From Chthonomonas calidirosea (lineage in GTDB: Bacteria; Armatimonadota; Chthonomonadetes; Chthonomonadales; CAJBBX01), in the NCBI GenBank assembly GCA_020722705.1, contig DYKI01000009.1, positions 1 through 46,591 on the forward strand: a stretch of 46,591 bases of DNA. Reading direction: 5' to 3'. Numbering within the stretch: the stretch's first letter is position 1; every line of letters starts with the position of its first letter. The translations under genes and the position numbers were made by a program. Below, piece after piece: positions 17,801 to 26,344 of the stretch. The notes under the pieces are model-generated. The model saw only the letters and a list, made by a program, of their open reading frames with translations. It ran no database searches and was not told the origin of the DNA.

Positions 17801-18354
17801 GGGACACAACCACTCTGGTCGGGCCCGTTGATTTGCAGCTCACAGCGCGAGATCGCATCCTCCACACCACAACGGTCAACAAGACCGTGATCGCGGACAA
17901 CACCGGGCCGGTGATCAAGATCACGTCGCCCATTCCCGGCACTACGCTTCCGCCTTCGGTCGCGATGGGCTCGATCCTCACGCTCATCTTCCGCGTTGAC
18001 CACGCCGCAATCGAGCCGTCCGGCGGCCGCGCGCCACTGACCAAGCTGCCGAGCTCGGGAGGCGATCTCAACGCTCCGGCCGTGACCGTCTCGGTGCAGG
18101 GACCGTCCGGCTCGTTCCCGCTCTCGCTGGCCGACGCCTTGACCAAACCGAACCTCGTGGACCAGCTTCACGGCTCGGCCACGGTGTCCGGAAGCGCTGA
18201 TGATGGGTACATGGTGATCTGGCAGCTCCCCATTCTTCGAACAGGCTACTCCTACGGTAAGGAGTACACGATCCGGTTGACCGGCGCCAGCGATGTCATC
18301 GGCAACACGGGAACAAACGACCAGATCAAGTTCCGGGTATCGCTCACCCGGTAA
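14848..18354 (+). CDS. Large exported protein with about seven tandem Ig-like modules
   Basis: The protein has 1168 residues. An N-terminal signal region (hydrophobic LVPLLALALFVLSPSVATA) follows a basic leader. After an N-terminal beta-rich part, modules of roughly 90 residues repeat. Each is joined by a linker like VTVDNTPPTVTI and ends with a hydrophobic strand such as GLHTLKVVASD or GQHTFRLKATDK; linkers are seen near nt 15940, 16205, 16500, 16775, 17060, 17320, 17610 and 17895. This is the bacterial Ig-like (Big/He_PIG-type) architecture of surface and adhesion proteins. The last 150 residues differ from the modules. No sortase or T9SS-type C-terminal signal is recognised. It lies directly upstream of a PorV-like barrel gene. 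Confidence 0.85.
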   Translation: MLACSLPRARSQGHSTRALVPLLALALFVLSPSVATAAPALRLVNPFDGAIINTNVSPQVYLINGTCHQADAVGVSINDGPESPATVKGAAWEWLFDLSSVAPSDSVKIVATPYLAGVAGTPQQAIVKVRTALPGGSIDVLPSSVIAGLFAGKGAVLGDPTQPLVLAVLVRGDAGAGKVIDEITLSSPTSVNQVYNPVTLEKFNVHTVPGTAIPALFVLGNDPGGPGLRERIEAIGVTYRSAPGGLKSNIFQRRIIVDPTPPVRKQAVSAGFPRKNVVALTGKFSDVTSGIESVVVEITPPGGGSTVVVPASLTYGADYYNDVTWYAEYETAIEGTMNVVVKARDNAGNERRDPETGVFAVATDRTPPVPAFTSPSPSAYVTGSSVSVAGTITDAAPDTWSLFDNGTFVASGSGATFSYTWDTTLTADGLHTLKVVASDTQHNEGENTVAVTVDNTLPTVAFTKPVNGDFVTGLVQITGAVSECNLDSWKVQVDTGSGFVDIPGATGTTTEVSAIWDTNPIPASTVCTLKIIATDKAGLTNAATADTITVTVVKTGSVAITDPTDGAYLRGTHKIKFTVAVDALDKWELHDLDSVPTKLTDGVTNGSFDFDWDTTGKDGRHTLKLTAKNTLGQTVDATRIVIVDNTPPTVEVTSPEAAAFVRGRVPINATITDVNPDKYQINLDGALMTPPGVRSGSTVAFGWDTVGVADGSHLIKVLATDKALNDNAAAADGVSVTVDNTPPVVTITSPGNGAIVKAPTTAGAAFDELNLLKWEWFDNGVLFASGSSASPISSAWSPTNDGAHVLKLVVTDLAGNTGEAVVTVTVDNTPPTVTIDALPKVQDGADSFVEGVIRLVGTIVESNLLNWQLTDDNDPTLNLSGTQSGGVSEPYTTTGEGQHTFRLKATDKVGFTDEKTVTVLADNVRPTAALGDPTPSITVGSRVYVRGPVTVVGNVADTFFKDWTLHAQGTQIATGTTAGAVSVPWDTTTLVGPVDLQLTARDRILHTTTVNKTVIADNTGPVIKITSPIPGTTLPPSVAMGSILTLIFRVDHAAIEPSGGRAPLTKLPSSGGDLNAPAVTVSVQGPSGSFPLSLADALTKPNLVDQLHGSATVSGSADDGYMVIWQLPILRTGYSYGKEYTIRLTGASDVIGNTGTNDQIKFRVSLTR

Positions 18355-18362
18355 TGCACTGA

Positions 18363-18389
18363 GGGGGGCGTGCTCCAATAGCGCCCCCC
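18363..18389 (+). terminator. GC-rich hairpin between Ig-repeat gene and PorV-like gene
   Basis: GGGGGGCG (18363-18370) pairs perfectly with CGCCCCCC (18382-18389) around an 11-nt loop. It starts 9 nt after the Ig-repeat stop codon and is followed by no T-run. It may partly terminate transcription or protect the upstream mRNA end; the next gene starts 36 nt later. Confidence 0.5.
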
Positions 18390-18424
18390 GAGACGCAGCG
18401 GCAAGAATCAAGGAGACACCATCT

Positions 18425-19876
18425 ATGAAAAACCGATCCTCAGGGCTGATCCGATGCATTTGGGTTGGCGTGGCAGCCGCGCTGGTGGTGAGCGCGCCCT
18501 TACCGGGACTGGCCGACACGACCGAGGAGTTCGGCACCGTCGGTCCTGACCTGCTCCAGACGCTGGGCGTGGGGTCCCGGTCCGTCGCCATGGGCAACGC
18601 CTATTCGGCGATCGCTGATGACCCAAGCGCCACGTTCTGGAATCCGGGCCGTCTCGGCGTGCTGGGACGGCGCCAGATGATGCTGCACTTCCGGCCCGGT
18701 CTTGAGACCACCAGCAATGTGAACTGGTTCCGCCCGTCACTGTCCGGCCCGGAGTCCTTCACCCAGTCCCTCGACCGGAAAGCCGGTGGTCTGCAACCCA
18801 CGTTCGCCAGTTTCGTCTATCCTCTGACCGATCAACGCTCGGGCAGCGCGGGCACGATCGGTGTGAGTTATACACTCGGCGGGTACTTCAATCTCGACTC
18901 GACGCGCATTCGCACCGTGGGCTCACCAAGTGATCTCACCACGTTTTCTCAGACCAGGGACCATGACTTTCAACTGATGCGCAACTCGTACCTGACCGTT
19001 GCCTATGGCCACCAGTGGTCGCCCCTGCGCAACCGCGTCGGTACGCTCGGCGCAGGCATCGCCTACTACCGAGTCACCGCCGACTTCCAGAGCGAGCACC
19101 AGACCAACACGACGACCTGGGACCAGACGCTGAATCAGCAGGTTACGTCCATCACCGACACCCAGCGCATAGATCGCGGCAACGGTGACGGCGTCGTCGT
19201 CGGCGTGTACTATCAAACCGGCATCCCTTCGCAGTCAGGCCTGGCCGATGCACCTCCCGGCCCGGATGGCCGGCCGCTCTCGGTCAGCTCAACAACATGG
19301 TCCTTCGCAGCATGCTACCGGTCCGGAGCTACTCTTGACGGTATGGGGTTCGGCGCAAGTACAGTGTCGGAAATCCCTGATCGTATGTCTCTCGGCGTGG
19401 CCTACAACAGCTTCCTCCCGCAGAAATCGGGGTCCGGCGGCGAGCGCGACCGCGTTGTCATCGCCGGTGAAGTCCAGAGGTTCGGCAGCGCGAACAGCCC
19501 TGCACAGACGGATTACCGGACTGAGGTCACCAACGTTCACCTGGGCATCGAGTGGATACCGGCAAAGCCGCTCTTCGCCATACCCAAGGAGCGACGCTAC
19601 GAAACCCCGATCCGACTGGGCTTCAGGACGAACGAGTCGGCCGTCCGATACGCATTCAGTGAGAATGTTCTTTCGGGAGGCATTGCATTCATCCGCAAGG
19701 GCGAAAACGATGCCAAGGTGCTGACGATCGAGCCTACCTTTGAGTACTTCACGAAGTCGAAGGTCTGGTTCGCCAACCTCACGTTCCAGATGGCGCTCGA
19801 CGCCGTTGTACGCACGTCCGGTGGCGCTGATCGCCCGTCCTCGGGCGGGCGGGGCGCATCGGAAACCAATCCTTAG
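18425..19876 (+). CDS. PorV/FadL-type outer-membrane beta-barrel protein
   Basis: The ATG at 18425 follows AAGGAGA and opens a signal peptide (VGVAAALVVSAPLPGLA); the protein has 483 residues. Immediately after it comes the signature of the PorV/UPF0164 group: LLQTLGVGSRSVAMGNAYSA followed by IADDPSATFWNPGRLG. Alternating hydrophobic strands and aromatic residues continue to the end, where the C-terminus has WFANLTFQMALDAVV. Such barrels sit in the outer membrane. PorV is a shuttle in type IX secretion, whereas others transport hydrophobic compounds; I cannot tell which applies. The gene lies between the Ig-repeat protein and the caspase-like protein, suggesting an envelope function for this block. 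Confidence 0.8.
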   Translation: MKNRSSGLIRCIWVGVAAALVVSAPLPGLADTTEEFGTVGPDLLQTLGVGSRSVAMGNAYSAIADDPSATFWNPGRLGVLGRRQMMLHFRPGLETTSNVNWFRPSLSGPESFTQSLDRKAGGLQPTFASFVYPLTDQRSGSAGTIGVSYTLGGYFNLDSTRIRTVGSPSDLTTFSQTRDHDFQLMRNSYLTVAYGHQWSPLRNRVGTLGAGIAYYRVTADFQSEHQTNTTTWDQTLNQQVTSITDTQRIDRGNGDGVVVGVYYQTGIPSQSGLADAPPGPDGRPLSVSSTTWSFAACYRSGATLDGMGFGASTVSEIPDRMSLGVAYNSFLPQKSGSGGERDRVVIAGEVQRFGSANSPAQTDYRTEVTNVHLGIEWIPAKPLFAIPKERRYETPIRLGFRTNESAVRYAFSENVLSGGIAFIRKGENDAKVLTIEPTFEYFTKSKVWFANLTFQMALDAVVRTSGGADRPSSGGRGASETNP

Positions 19877-19904
19877 CCCGTGCAGTCGAAAGGTAGGGCA
19901 CACT

Positions 19905-19932
19905 CCATCGCCGGCCCACCAGCCGGCGATGG
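19905..19932 (+). terminator. Perfect hairpin after the PorV-like gene
   Basis: CCATCGCCGGC (19905-19915) pairs perfectly with GCCGGCGATGG (19922-19932) around a 6-nt loop; GCTTTCGGG follows. It lies 29 nt after the stop codon and upstream of the caspase-like gene, so it may terminate or attenuate read-through. Confidence 0.65.
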
Positions 19933-19963
19933 GCTTTCGGGTATCCGTGTGGAGTCTGCCAAC

Positions 19964-22900
19964 ATGATCCATCCTTCGGCGTCACGCATGCGACATTGGG
20001 TCACGTTTCTCGTCGCCCTCTGTCTGTGTTCCGGTGGCCGCGTCTTCGGTCGGCAAGCGCCGGCGCAGCAGTCCGGTCACCCAACGCCCGGGCAGGTCAA
20101 GGAGGCATGGCAGGCCCTCCGGCAGGCCATGGTTGCCACCCGCAACAGCGACAATCGTGCCCAAATCACCGAAGAGGAGGCCGAGCGCCGCTTCGCCGCT
20201 CACGCAGAAACAGCACATCTCCTCATACAGAGCTACGACGAACCCGCAAGCGGCAAAGTGCTGCCCCCCGGAGGAACGATCACCGGCGACGCGCTCATCG
20301 GGGGTTATTTCCCCAACCTCGCGCGAGCGTACTGCTCCTGGATGGCCGCCGAACGTACCAAGGACCCGAACCGCAAGTACGCTTACTACTCTGCCGTCCA
20401 TGAGTCGCTCTGGCATGGGGTCGCCGAGGCCGACGGCGCGCGCGAGCCCAAGCGACAGTCCCGCCAGCTCAGCGCCGTATACGATACGCCTTTCGTACGT
20501 CGCATGGCGATCGCGGCTGCTCTTTCCCGGCGTCGGATTGCCCTCGAACAGGCCAGAGCTGCGGGCGAAGCGGACGCTGCCGGACTGAGCGTTGCTTCCG
20601 AGATGCTTGACCTTCAGCGGCTTCGGAAGCTGCCTCCCGCAGCGTTTGAGCGAATGGACCAGCGTGCCGATGTTGAAGACATCGTAGGCAAAGCCGGCTA
20701 TCTGGAGATCCTTGGCAAGAGCGTTCAGGCGGTGCTCGACGCCGAACTGGCACGATCGAAACCAGCTTTCCGCCTGGTCACCGAAAGGGCCGACTGGCAG
20801 GCGGAAGGCCGAACCAAGGTCATTGCCGGCTCCATCGAGTCGCTAACGCCCGTAACGGTGCGCGTCGTAGATGCCGCCTCCGGTCAGCCCCTGCCCAATG
20901 CCGTCCAGAATCACGTGATCGGCCCCTTTGACATTCGCGTTGACCTCGAGGAAAAGCCTGAACCCTCTACCGTCAAGCTTGTCCTGGATGACCCGCTTAC
21001 CAAAGAGTCGATCACGTTCGCAACGCCAATCGTCCTGTGGAACATCCCTCAACCCACCATCGCGGTTGCCTCACGGACACGCAACGTCTCGGACATATTC
21101 GTGACCGACCTGAGTTTCGCGGTGCAGCGGGCGCGTCCGGGCGATATCGTTAAGGTCGAGGCCGTTGAGGCCACCGGAACAAGGAGTGTCCATGAGGAAA
21201 CGATCGCCGCGGCCGGTGACCGGACGGTGTCGGTTCCACGGTTCAGGGTACAGCCCAACGCCGAAACACCCCTTCGGATCACGATCACTCGCGGCAAGTC
21301 GGTTCTGCCGTCTGAGGAAATCCGCATCGTTTCGCAGACGACGCCGACGGTGTCCGGACGCATCCTGAGCGTCAACGACCTCGTCTCGCTGGTCGAGATC
21401 GAGGTTCGCGACTACGCCGACAAGGTGACAGGCCTGTCGCTGAACGGCATTCCGTTCCCACCTTCGGTTGTCCCGGTTCAGGTGGACCCGGTCGGCCCCG
21501 AGACACCGGCACGTTTTGTGTTCCTCGTTCCCTGGACCGGAGTCGGCGAGGGCGTGACGATCGGTGCCCGCACAGTCCGTGAAGCTCAAGACGTGACGGT
21601 CCCCTGGCCCGCAGCCCCGACTGCGATAGCAAAGGACGATCCCAGGCTTGACAAGATCACCGACTATCAGCGTGAGCTGGCCAAAGGCGACCTGGACGCC
21701 GGTCAGCGCGCCTATCTCGCCGTATTGACGGACCCCCAGCATGCGCGTGAGGCGTCAGTGATTCTGAGCGACCTCTACGATTACCGGCTCAAGCGTGCTC
21801 CGGAGGGCGTCGGCGACGATACCATAACCTACTTGAACAACCTCCGCATCCTCGCCAAGGCCGTGCAGCGCGCTGACGATCTGGACTCCCGGATCGGCCA
21901 GGTTCAGGCTCAAATCGAGGCGGAGCAGGAACGCCGGCGCAGAGCGGAGGCCGAGCGTGCGGCTCGCGAAGCGGCTCAGCGAGCCAAAGAGCAAAAGGAA
22001 CGAGAGGAAGCCGAACGCAAGGCCCGAGAAGCCCAGAAAGCCAGGGAAGCCGCCGAGGAGGCCGCGCGCAAACAGAAAACGCCCGTCGAACTCAAGGTCG
22101 TCCGGTCTGCCTACAGCGCTCAGGATGGCCTCCTGTGGATGCGCCTGGCCGTTTCGGGCCTCGTCCTTGGGCGCACAGTGCACAGCATCCGGCTTGACGA
22201 CATCGAGATGGGCGCACCTCTCGATGCGTTCGTAACCCCGGGCGGCGATGCTGCACCGGAGTCAGCCACCGTCGAGTGTATCACCGTCCCGCCCGCTGCG
22301 TCAGGTTCGATCCGTGTGACTGCCGTTGTCTCGTATCCGGGTGCCGGTCAGGTTCCGATCAGCGCTTCGGTGGACTTGAAGCCGGGAGCGCTCGATCAGG
22401 TCTCGGAAAAGCTTCAGGGCTACGCAGCTTATCTCAGGACAGGCAAGCATGATGGGGCGCCGCTCCCGCAATGGCTGCGCACGATGGCCATCAGGCGCGC
22501 CGGCCAGTTGGCCGCCGCTGCAAAATCCTCCGTCGCGGCCATGCAGAAGGACAAACGCGCGGCAGACGCGGTGACCACTGCCCATCAGGCCGTGGCGCGA
22601 GCGGTGGAATATGCCGAGGCTGTGAAGGCGTCCACCGGTTCCGAAACGCCTGATGCCGCTGCGGCGAAGGCCGCACTCACCGCATTGATCGCCCCGAAGC
22701 TCTCCGTAGAAGGGGTATCCCTTGTCAAGAAGCCGCAAGGGTTCATCCTATCTGAGGGCGCTGCCGTCAGAGTCCGGAGCTGGGCTGATGACGTCATCGT
22801 CAAAGCCGGAGACCGCACGCTGAAAGGGGCGAGAAGCGGCGGTGAGTGGAGGTTCTCCCTGGCCGGCTTCCCAGGCAAACAGGGCACTCTCAAGGTTGTG

Positions 22901-24439
22901 GCAGAGGTTACCGGACCGGAAGGGACCACGGCTCGTGACGAGCAGGACATACAGCTCGAGCTGCCGGCCGCGTCCGTTGCCTTCAACCTCGTCAGGCCGG
23001 ATTTCGTCTACTGCGACGATGGAACGGGGAAGCGGTCGCTTGTCTATAGCGCCAACGCAACAGGCCGCAACGACGACATCCTCATTGAATACGACAGCCC
23101 GCAGGCGAAGCTCATGGCTTGGACGGTGCTGGACTCAAAGGGCAACAAAGTTGAGGGCTCGGAGCGCGCTCCGCTTGCGCCGCCGCTGGATGGCATCTCC
23201 ATCCCGGCCGGAAAGCTCAAGCTCGGCAAGTATACTGTGCGCGTCCAGCTCTGGGACAGCACGGATGCCACGCAGACTCCAAGCGTACAGGACGTTGCCG
23301 TACGCGTCGCCCCGCGCGCCGTTGCTTTCATCGTCGGCATCAACTATTATCCGGCTCTCTCGGCAATGCCTTCCCTTGCGCATGCCGCCGATGATGCCAT
23401 GTCCCTTCGTGCCAAGCTCATCGAGAAAGGTTACGCACCCGAGAACATCATCTATGTTGTCGGTCGCAACGACACCGGAACCCCCGAAGTCAAGACGAAC
23501 GGTCTGCAGAACCCCAAGAGCGATACGCCAAACGATCTATCCGAAACTCGGCGCACCGGTCAACTGAACGGCATCGTGCGCAAGAAGTACGTAGACACCG
23601 CTTTCGAGAGCTTCCTGAACGTGCTCAGGCTGCGGAAGGCTGTTCATGCCCTGGTCTACTTCGCCGGTCACGGCACCAACGTGCCCGCCGCCTTGCAGGG
23701 CACCAGCGGCGCGCTCAATGCTGACCACCTGATCATGGCCGATGACGAAAAGACAGCCCCGGCCAAGATCTACGTCTATTCATGGCCTCAACGCATCAAG
23801 GCATCCGTTACCTGGGGATCGAAGGAGAACCCCGCAACGGTGATGTGCATCTACGACGCATGCCGCAACGGTACCGCCGCCGTGTTCGACGCACTGCCGC
23901 CCCAGCTTCGCAGCGACGACGGTGCCGTGGTCGCGTCTGCCCTCTTCTCGTGTCAGAAGGGTGAGCAGGCGAACGAGAACATGACTTCGGATCCGAAGCT
24001 CGCCGTCGCCTATAAGAACGAGGTCTTTCAGAACGGGTTCTTCACCTACGCCCTGCTGAAGGGCCTGGACGAGCTTCCCGAGAGCGGCCCAAGGCTCCCT
24101 GACGTCATCGAGAAGGCGGGCTCGGTCCTCGCAACGCTGGTCCAGCAGACGCCTGAGAAGAACCGGCTCGCCTCAGGAGCGAGTAAGCCATACTCGGAAC
24201 GGCAAAGCCTGAGACCGCGAGACGATCTCAAGCGGTGGGAGGATGCCATTTACGTCATCTACCCGGTCCAGCGTTCGGACGTAGGTCTGAGGCTCCGCGG
24301 CGTCCTGACCAGCCCATACGAGGGACCGGCTCTTTCTGCAGGCCGCCGCGTGTTCGCGTCTCTCTTTGACCAAGCGCATTCCGGACGGAGTTCGGCCTTC
24401 GGCCCCGCGGGGAACACACCGACATCAGGTCTGCGCTGA
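19964..24439 (+). CDS. Very large exported protein with C-terminal caspase-like (C14) peptidase domain
   Basis: The 1491-residue protein starts at ATG 19964 and has a signal peptide (WVTFLVALCLCSGGRVFG). Residues about 40-640 are helical then beta-rich with no family I recognise. Residues about 642-705 are an Arg/Glu/Ala coiled coil (EAEQERRRRAEAERAAREAA). A further beta-rich region follows. The caspase fold starts near residue 1120 (AVAFIVGINYYPALSAMPSL) and has a visible catalytic dyad: His1236 in YFAGHGTN and Cys1300 in IYDACRNG. Prokaryotic C14 peptidases cut after basic or acidic residues. The export signal places this one in the periplasm or at the surface, not in a cytoplasmic death pathway. 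The gene is followed 27 nt later by the LuxR-propeller gene. Confidence 0.85.
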   Translation: MIHPSASRMRHWVTFLVALCLCSGGRVFGRQAPAQQSGHPTPGQVKEAWQALRQAMVATRNSDNRAQITEEEAERRFAAHAETAHLLIQSYDEPASGKVLPPGGTITGDALIGGYFPNLARAYCSWMAAERTKDPNRKYAYYSAVHESLWHGVAEADGAREPKRQSRQLSAVYDTPFVRRMAIAAALSRRRIALEQARAAGEADAAGLSVASEMLDLQRLRKLPPAAFERMDQRADVEDIVGKAGYLEILGKSVQAVLDAELARSKPAFRLVTERADWQAEGRTKVIAGSIESLTPVTVRVVDAASGQPLPNAVQNHVIGPFDIRVDLEEKPEPSTVKLVLDDPLTKESITFATPIVLWNIPQPTIAVASRTRNVSDIFVTDLSFAVQRARPGDIVKVEAVEATGTRSVHEETIAAAGDRTVSVPRFRVQPNAETPLRITITRGKSVLPSEEIRIVSQTTPTVSGRILSVNDLVSLVEIEVRDYADKVTGLSLNGIPFPPSVVPVQVDPVGPETPARFVFLVPWTGVGEGVTIGARTVREAQDVTVPWPAAPTAIAKDDPRLDKITDYQRELAKGDLDAGQRAYLAVLTDPQHAREASVILSDLYDYRLKRAPEGVGDDTITYLNNLRILAKAVQRADDLDSRIGQVQAQIEAEQERRRRAEAERAAREAAQRAKEQKEREEAERKAREAQKAREAAEEAARKQKTPVELKVVRSAYSAQDGLLWMRLAVSGLVLGRTVHSIRLDDIEMGAPLDAFVTPGGDAAPESATVECITVPPAASGSIRVTAVVSYPGAGQVPISASVDLKPGALDQVSEKLQGYAAYLRTGKHDGAPLPQWLRTMAIRRAGQLAAAAKSSVAAMQKDKRAADAVTTAHQAVARAVEYAEAVKASTGSETPDAAAAKAALTALIAPKLSVEGVSLVKKPQGFILSEGAAVRVRSWADDVIVKAGDRTLKGARSGGEWRFSLAGFPGKQGTLKVVAEVTGPEGTTARDEQDIQLELPAASVAFNLVRPDFVYCDDGTGKRSLVYSANATGRNDDILIEYDSPQAKLMAWTVLDSKGNKVEGSERAPLAPPLDGISIPAGKLKLGKYTVRVQLWDSTDATQTPSVQDVAVRVAPRAVAFIVGINYYPALSAMPSLAHAADDAMSLRAKLIEKGYAPENIIYVVGRNDTGTPEVKTNGLQNPKSDTPNDLSETRRTGQLNGIVRKKYVDTAFESFLNVLRLRKAVHALVYFAGHGTNVPAALQGTSGALNADHLIMADDEKTAPAKIYVYSWPQRIKASVTWGSKENPATVMCIYDACRNGTAAVFDALPPQLRSDDGAVVASALFSCQKGEQANENMTSDPKLAVAYKNEVFQNGFFTYALLKGLDELPESGPRLPDVIEKAGSVLATLVQQTPEKNRLASGASKPYSERQSLRPRDDLKRWEDAIYVIYPVQRSDVGLRLRGVLTSPYEGPALSAGRRVFASLFDQAHSGRSSAFGPAGNTPTSGLR

Positions 24440-24466
24440 CCCGTTGATCCGACGAGGCCGCACGCT

Positions 24467-26080
24467 ATGAGATCGGAACCAGACGGCGATGGCGAGCGCA
24501 GCATGGCGAAGGGTGTGCCGGACGATGATGCCATCGTCACCGGCCTGCTGCTGGCCGGCGAGCAGCTTGCTTCACCCTTCCGTGAGCCGGAACGGCTCAG
24601 GTCGCGAGCGCCTCATGCCAGGAGCGATCCGGAGGTTTCGGCCAGCAACGACTTCGGGTGGTTGGTGGACATTGCGCGGCACGCCGCGATGCGCCTTGCG
24701 GAGAAACCCGATCGTCCATCGGTCGCTTCCAGCATATCGGACGCGCTCGGCGACGGAGAGGCCCTCGCGCTCCTGTTCGGACGTTTTCTCCCCGGACGCA
24801 AGCCTCCGATCTGCCTCGATCCCGACGGCAAGCCCATCCTCACACCACGCCAGGTTGAGATGCTCAGGGAAGCCGGCCAGGACCTGCCGCAAAGCGACAT
24901 TGCGGCACGCTTGGGGATCTCACCCCGAACCGTCAGCACCCACATGGAGCGCATCTACCGGCGGCTCGGCGTCAACAAGCCTATGCAGGCGGTTGCCAAA
25001 GCCGTGGCACTCGGCTACCTTGACCTGGATGCCGTCGGGTTCGTCCGCGCGGCAGCCAATCGCGACCTCCGCGACTTCAACATTGTCCATCGCTTCCTGG
25101 CCCAGGTTCGGAGCGTTGAGGCCATCCCCGGTGGGCGTTCACTGCGCCAGCTCGCCCAGTTCGGCTTGCTGCTGATGCTTGCGGCGGCGTCAGCGGGTGA
25201 GGCGATCAGCAGCGACGCGGTGTCCGACGAGCCCATGGTCGGAGTGGTATGCAGACTGAGTCCTGACGGGCGTGTGTTGGCGGCGTTCGGCGGCGATCGG
25301 CTGCGTGAGGCTCGCGGTCTGGCCGTCGCACCCGCGCACGCGGCATCGCGCGGCTTCCACCCAGCCGCAATCTATGTCATCAACGAAGCCCTGTCGCAGC
25401 ACGGCCTGAACACCGCCGAGATTGTCGAGTTCGTTCCGGATCGCGCCGGCGGCACGCCAACGATGCGCACCTTCACGGGCGCCGTGTCGGTTGGAACACG
25501 CTTGACCGATGCAGGCACCATTGCTTTCGACAAGCTTGGACGCCTTCTGATCTCGTCAGGAGCCCTTACCGACGCCATCCTCGCATTCGATGATGGCGGC
25601 AGACGGGTTTCGCGCTTCGCTTCCGTTCGGGCCGAGCAAGTCGCCGTCACCGACACAGGTCACGTTCTTGCGGCAACCAGCGAACATCGGGGCGGCCGCA
25701 TCGTCAGCATTGCCTCCGATGGGCTGTCCCAGAATGATCTGACGTCGCTTGGCCCAAACGCGGTCTACTCGGGTGTCTCGGTCTCGCCCGATGGGAGCAT
25801 TGTGGCCAATCGGGTTGAGCGCGGACGTGGAGCCATTGAGGTTTACTCGCCGGATGGCCGGCCCCTGAGGATGTATGCCGGTCCCGGGATCAGGGCAGCC
25901 CAAATCTGTACTGATGGAACGGGGCGAACATACGTTCCTTGCCAGGCGACGTGCGACATCAAGGTGCTGGGGCCCGACTGCCGTATGGAGCGGAGGATAC
26001 CACTCGAAAGCGTCGTAAGCCCCTACGCCGTCGCTGTCGGACCGGACGGATCGCTGTGGGTCAGCGGACAGGCCGAGTGA
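24467..26080 (+). CDS. Membrane-bound LuxR-type HTH regulator with C-terminal beta-propeller
   Basis: The protein has 537 residues. A LuxR-type DNA-binding domain is clear at about residues 125-185: LTPRQVEMLREAGQDLPQSD, IAARLGISPRTVSTHMERIY, RRLGVNKPMQAVAKAVALGY. A single transmembrane helix follows at about 228-245 (LAQFGLLLMLAAASAGEA). The remaining 290 residues form NHL/SMP-30-like propeller strands (GRVLAAFGGDRLREARGLAV, GTIAFDKLGRLLISSG, AVYSGVSVSPDGSIVANR, SPYAVAVGPDGSLWVSG). This order suggests a one-component receptor: an extracytoplasmic sensor connected through the membrane to a cytoplasmic DNA-binding head. The ligand is unknown. It is likely co-transcribed with the caspase-like gene (27-nt gap) and may control it. 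Confidence 0.85.
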   Translation: MRSEPDGDGERSMAKGVPDDDAIVTGLLLAGEQLASPFREPERLRSRAPHARSDPEVSASNDFGWLVDIARHAAMRLAEKPDRPSVASSISDALGDGEALALLFGRFLPGRKPPICLDPDGKPILTPRQVEMLREAGQDLPQSDIAARLGISPRTVSTHMERIYRRLGVNKPMQAVAKAVALGYLDLDAVGFVRAAANRDLRDFNIVHRFLAQVRSVEAIPGGRSLRQLAQFGLLLMLAAASAGEAISSDAVSDEPMVGVVCRLSPDGRVLAAFGGDRLREARGLAVAPAHAASRGFHPAAIYVINEALSQHGLNTAEIVEFVPDRAGGTPTMRTFTGAVSVGTRLTDAGTIAFDKLGRLLISSGALTDAILAFDDGGRRVSRFASVRAEQVAVTDTGHVLAATSEHRGGRIVSIASDGLSQNDLTSLGPNAVYSGVSVSPDGSIVANRVERGRGAIEVYSPDGRPLRMYAGPGIRAAQICTDGTGRTYVPCQATCDIKVLGPDCRMERRIPLESVVSPYAVAVGPDGSLWVSGQAE

Positions 26081-26115
26081 CCGGCGGGTTTGCCTCGCTG
26101 AGACCGAACGTGCTG

Positions 26116-26144
26116 TTGACAATGGCACAGATGCGTAGTAATAC
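26116..26144 (+). promoter_or_regulatory. Possible sigma70-type promoter for the TPR gene
   Basis: A perfect -35 hexamer TTGACA (26116-26121) is followed after 17 nt by TAATAC (26139-26144), a weak -10 match. It lies in a 264-nt gap that is clearly less GC-rich than its neighbours, about 200 nt upstream of the TPR gene start. Confidence 0.35.
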
Positions 26145-26344
26145 GTATTGGAAGTGTTGCTCCATCGCGATACTCTCGAAAGCGGCCTGCGAAAGGGAAC
26201 CGATCGCTTATAGGGTACCGTCTAGTCTGGTATCAGGCCCATGCGACGCGCCGTCGGTGGCGGCGCGAACGCAGGGTCATTCCGGAAGTTGACATTCAGG
26301 CGGCAAGGCGCGTTTCGCTCTTGCGGCCGAAGGAGGAAAGCTCC

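Noticed and set aside
14848..18354. CRISPR-like repeats
   Set aside because: The periodic sequence is about 275 nt long, coding and degenerate; it is a tandem protein-domain repeat.
17206..18597. 463-codon minus-strand ORF
   Set aside because: It is antisense to the Ig-repeat gene; apparent repeats in it are only mirrored coding repeats.
19964..24439. Caspase as an antiphage or cell-death effector linked to the CIS
   Set aside because: The protein has an export signal, is on the other strand, and a TPR gene and a strong terminator lie between it and the CIS operon.
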